Below, piece after piece: positions 5,434 through 7,675 of a stretch of 7,675 nt of DNA. Numbering within the stretch: the stretch's first letter is position 1; each line of letters opens with the position of its first letter. A program made the position numbers and the translations under genes. The stretch spans positions 1 to 7,675 of the forward strand of contig CALMAR010000199.1 of the NCBI GenBank assembly GCA_937859855.1, in the 5' to 3' direction. The notes under the pieces are model-generated. The model did no database searches. It saw nothing but the letters and a program-made list of their open reading frames with translations, and was not told where the DNA came from. The DNA comes from an uncultured Kineosporia sp. Lineage in GTDB: Bacteria > Actinomycetota > Actinomycetes > Actinomycetales > Kineosporiaceae.

Positions 5434-6597
5434 ATGGCGTCGATCGTGGTGATCGGGGCCGGGATCGCCGGGCTGTCGGCGGCGGCCCGGCTGGCAGCCG
5501 CCGGGCACGCTGTCACGGTGTGCGAGCAGGCCAGCGAGATCGGCGGCAAGCTGGGCGTTCTGGAGCACGACGGGTTCCGGTTCGACACCGGCCCCAGCCT
5601 GCTGACGTTGCCCGCCGTCTACCGGGACCTGTTCCTGAAGACCGGTGGCGCTCTGGAGAAACACCTGGATCTGGTGCCGGTCGACCCGGTCTGCCACTAC
5701 CGGTTCGCCGATGGACTGGAACTGGACATCCCTAACGCCAATGCTTTTCGAATCGCCCAGGCCTGGGATCAGGCGGCCGGTCATGGCGCTGGTGACGACT
5801 GGGCCCGGTTCTCCCGCCGGGCCGGGAAGATCTGGGAACTGACCCGCGAGCCGTTCCTGGAGTCACCATTGCGCGGTATGACGACCCTGCTGGGGCTGGC
5901 CCGCAGCCCCAGCGCCGTCCAGACGGTGGCCCCGTGGGCCTCGCTGCGGAGTCTGGGGCAGCGGTACCTGCACAATCCCTATCAGCGCATGGTTCTCGAC
6001 CGCTACGCCACCTACACCGGCTCCGACCCGCGGCTGGCTCCGGGCGCCCTGGCCACCATCCCCTACGTCGAGCAGACCTTCGGGGCCTGGTACATCCCGG
6101 GCGGCCTGGCACGGCTGGGCGTCGCGGTGGCCGAACGGGCCGAGCAGACCGGCGCCAAGATCCGGCTCGGGGCCGACGTGACCGAAGTGCTGGTCGACGG
6201 CAAGAACGTTGCTGGGGTGAGACTTTCGACTGGCGAGCGGGTCGCGGCGGACGTCGTGGTGGCCAATGCCGACGCCGCGCACCTCTATCACGACCTGATT
6301 CCCGGCCCGGCCGGAGCGGCGGGACGGCGGCGGCTGCGCCGGATGCAGCCTTCTCTGTCCGGGGTAGTTCTGCTGCTGGCTCTGCGGGGCCGGACACCGG
6401 GGCTGCGCCATCACACCGTGTTGTTCCCGGCTGACTACGACCTGGAATTCGACCAGATCTTCGGCACCGGAACCCAGTTCGCGCCAGTCCCCTGCACCGA
6501 CCCGACGGTGTACATCAGCGCTCCGGACGATCCGTCGATGCGGCCCAGTGATCAGCACGAAGCCTGGTTCGTACTGATCAACGCCCCCCGGCACTAG
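5434..6597 (+). CDS. crtD: CrtI/CrtD-type FAD-dependent carotenoid desaturase, N-terminal 387 codons, ended by a premature TAG
   Basis: The ATG lies 1 nt after the glycosyltransferase stop, with GGAG 6 nt upstream (5424-5427). The N-terminus has the dinucleotide-binding fold VIGAGIAGLSAAARLA (6-21), EIGGKLG (35-41) and FDTGPSLLTLP (50-60). The middle has LHNPYQRMVLDRYATYTGSD and FGAWYIPGGLARLG, typical of carotenoid desaturases of the CrtI/CrtD group. The frame stops at TAG after VLINAPRH, where relatives (about 490-520 residues) continue into the C-terminal FAD-binding part. That part is present in the same frame downstream, so the product made by normal termination lacks a conserved portion and is probably inactive. 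The C-terminal GGSAHPGGGLP form resembles CrtD (1-hydroxy-carotenoid 3,4-desaturase) more than lycopene-forming CrtI, which suits a neighbour of cruF. The CrtD assignment is an inference. Confidence 0.85.
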   Translation: MASIVVIGAGIAGLSAAARLAAAGHAVTVCEQASEIGGKLGVLEHDGFRFDTGPSLLTLPAVYRDLFLKTGGALEKHLDLVPVDPVCHYRFADGLELDIPNANAFRIAQAWDQAAGHGAGDDWARFSRRAGKIWELTREPFLESPLRGMTTLLGLARSPSAVQTVAPWASLRSLGQRYLHNPYQRMVLDRYATYTGSDPRLAPGALATIPYVEQTFGAWYIPGGLARLGVAVAERAEQTGAKIRLGADVTEVLVDGKNVAGVRLSTGERVAADVVVANADAAHLYHDLIPGPAGAAGRRRLRRMQPSLSGVVLLLALRGRTPGLRHHTVLFPADYDLEFDQIFGTGTQFAPVPCTDPTVYISAPDDPSMRPSDQHEAWFVLINAPRH

Positions 6598-6620
6598 CCG
6601 TCCGGCGACTCAGCGGACGG
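6598..6620 (+). other. Potential hairpin abutting the premature stop codon
   Basis: CCGTCCG (6598-6604) is exactly complementary to CGGACGG (6614-6620), leaving a 9-nt loop. The stem begins at the base directly after the TAG. The same 5' arm could pair instead with the CGGACGG in the second and third 12-bp repeats (6626-6632, 6638-6644). No U tract follows, so it is not a typical terminator. Confidence 0.5.
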
Positions 6621-6652
6621 CCGGGCGGACGGCCGGGCGGACGGCCGGGCGG
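6613..6652 (+). repeat. 12-bp tandem repeat, three copies plus a partial, in the desaturase linker
   Basis: The unit GCGGACGGCCGG occurs at 6613-6624, 6625-6636 and 6637-6648 without mismatch, followed by GCGG. In the desaturase frame it encodes ADGR three times, between the premature stop and the conserved GVDW block. Confidence 0.95.
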
Positions 6653-6960
6653 CCGCCCGCACGGGCCGGGCGGGGGTCGACTGGAACCGCCCGGGACTAG
6701 CTGAACGCTATGCCGCCACCATCTTGAGGATCATGGCCGAACGTGGCCTGGACGTGCGGGACCGGGTGATCTGGAGTGAGGTCCAGACCCCGGCCGAACT
6801 CGAGCGCCGGACCCGGAGCCCGGGCGGCTCCATCTACGGCACCAGCAGCAACGGTGCCGCAGCCGCCTTCCTGCGCCCGGCCAACCGGAGCCATATCGGC
6901 GGGCTCTTCCTGGCCGGAGGGTCAGCGCATCCCGGCGGTGGCCTGCCGCTGGCTGGCTTG

Positions 6961-7675
6961 TCAGCCGCGATCGTCGCCGAACTGATCGGACCGGCCTGAC
7001 CCGGCCGTACGAACCGCCGAGCCCCACCGGATCACGCCGGAGTTCTGCACCCAGGCCACCAGCGAAGCGGCCATCAGGCTGGCCACCACCAGCAGTGGAA
7101 CCTCGTGTTCGGGCGCCACCGAGGGCCACGCCACGAACCAGAGCACGGTGCCCAGCGCCCACAGCAGCAGCCCGGCGGCGACCCGGTGACTCAGGTTGGC
7201 CAGCCGCTGCGACCAGGCCGCTCCGAGCAGCACCAGCAGCCCCGCGATCGCCCCGGCGTACAGCAGCAGGCTGGCGTGCGGGCCGTCCAGCAGCCGGGGC
7301 AGTGCGTGCAGTCTTCCGGTCAGCCCCCGGTCACCGGGATCGTCCACCAGCCCGCGGGCGATCAGCCACGACCGGTCATCGTGGCGTGCCTGTAGCCGTT
7401 GCGGCAGCCAGCCCCACAGGGCCGGTGACAGCAGAACCCAGGTCAGCACGGTGAGCAGCATGCTGACCAGCAACCAGCCGGCCACCCGCAGCGGCGGCGG
7501 AGCGGGCGATCCGCCCTCCGGCTGACCGGCCAGCAGGGCCCGTTGCCGGCGGACGTGTCCGGCCACCACCCCGGCCAGGCAGAACGCGGCCGCCCCAGCC
7601 AGATAGGGAGCAGCGCTCAGTCCTGCGGCCAGGCACAGTCCGGCTGTCAGCCCCAGACCGGTCCAGGCCCCCAAG
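6961..7675 (-). CDS. Uncharacterised multi-pass membrane protein, C-terminal part; runs off the right edge
   Basis: The frame is open from the window edge to a TGA at 6961-6963, giving about 237 residues with the start outside the window (the codon at 7674 is TTG inside an open frame). About five hydrophobic segments are visible: near 7-38, 64-90, 134-152, 165-184 and 191-208. Between the second and third is a charged, probably extramembrane stretch with RHDDRSWLIARGLVDD (97-112). I do not recognise the family; a transporter, a membrane glycosyltransferase or an enzyme of lipid or carotenoid metabolism are all possible. Third-position GC is high and the hydrophobic pattern is regular, so it is a real gene. 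Its last 39 bases overlap the 3' end of the desaturase gene on the opposite strand. Confidence 0.75.
   Translation of the reverse strand, partial: LGAWTGLGLTAGLCLAAGLSAAPYLAGAAAFCLAGVVAGHVRRQRALLAGQPEGGSPAPPPLRVAGWLLVSMLLTVLTWVLLSPALWGWLPQRLQARHDDRSWLIARGLVDDPGDRGLTGRLHALPRLLDGPHASLLLYAGAIAGLLVLLGAAWSQRLANLSHRVAAGLLLWALGTVLWFVAWPSVAPEHEVPLLVVASLMAASLVAWVQNSGVIRWGSAVRTAGSGRSDQFGDDRG

Larger units (their letters stand above)
6598..6999 (+). pseudogene. C-terminal remainder of the desaturase gene, in frame after the TAG
   Basis: Reading from 6598 in the frame of the upstream gene gives 133 sense codons and a TGA at 6997-6999, with no other stop. After a linker of about 25 residues come GVDWNRPGLAERYA, ERGLDVRDRVIWSEV, GSIYGTSSNG, FLRPANRS and GGSAHPGGGLPLAGLSAAIV, the conserved end of the CrtI/CrtD family that completes the FAD site and lines the substrate tunnel. 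In a restored 521-residue protein GSIYGTSSNG is at 465-474 and GGSAHPGGGLP at 495-505. The only in-frame start options, such as TTG at 6724, have no ribosome binding site and would give a fragment lacking the nucleotide-binding half, so an independent gene is unlikely. The intact motifs show the interruption is recent, an error in the sequence, or bypassed by readthrough. Confidence 0.85.

Noticed and set aside
5863..6594. Minus-strand 243-codon open frame opposite the desaturase
   Set aside because: No domain is recognisable and the desaturase frame on the plus strand is clearly the coding one.
6666..6694. Terminator hairpin CCGGGCGG/CCGCCCGG with a 13-nt loop
   Set aside because: It lies inside the conserved desaturase frame and has no T tract after it; such pairing is common at this GC content.
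6724..6999. Independent 91-codon gene starting at TTG 6724
   Set aside because: No ribosome binding site, no start-like context, and the sequence is only the C-terminal end of the desaturase family, in frame with the upstream part.

Overview
The window is a piece of a high-GC (roughly 70%) actinobacterial chromosome. Strong G/C preference at third codon positions, a LexA box of the actinobacterial/mycobacterial type, a DnaE2 cassette with DUF6504 and SAV_6107-type HEPN partners, and an apparently leaderless promoter all point that way. A Propionibacteriales-like host is plausible but cannot be fixed from the sequence alone. No gene-free stretch exceeds 300 bases; the longest gaps are 166 bp (1778-1943) and 180 bp (2469-2648).

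Left half, minus strand (2606 down to 1): an SOS-type operon. A sigma-70-like promoter (TTGACG, 17 bp, TAACGT) is followed immediately by a near-perfect 20-bp LexA operator. Then come a DUF6504 protein with repeat-expanded linkers, a small SAV_6107-family HEPN protein, and the N-terminal 442 codons of the error-prone polymerase DnaE2, which runs off the left edge. Together they look like a DNA-damage-induced translesion synthesis module with two poorly understood accessory proteins.

Right half, plus strand (2649 to 6999): a tightly packed carotenoid-tailoring operon whose genes overlap by 11 bp and 4 bp and are then separated by 1 bp. The order is a CrtA-like (spheroidene monooxygenase family) oxygenase, a CruF-family carotenoid 1,2-hydratase (DUF422), a family-2 glycosyltransferase in the position of CruG, and a CrtI/CrtD-type FAD desaturase. 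The set implies hydration at C1', desaturation at C3'-C4', C2 oxidation and glycosylation of an acyclic or monocyclic C40 (or C50) carotenoid. The backbone genes (crtE, crtB, lycopene-forming crtI, any cyclase) are not in the window.

The desaturase gene is interrupted by one in-frame TAG (6595-6597). The frame after it is open to a normal C-terminus at 6999. The stop sits at the start of a GC-rich linker with a 12-bp tandem repeat, and a potential hairpin begins at the base after the stop. This is either a recent nonsense mutation, a sequencing error, or recoding.

The two operons diverge from a 180-bp region in which their promoters lie back to back, so damage repair and pigment formation may influence each other. 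At the right edge a minus-strand membrane protein of unknown function converges on, and overlaps, the end of the desaturase gene.
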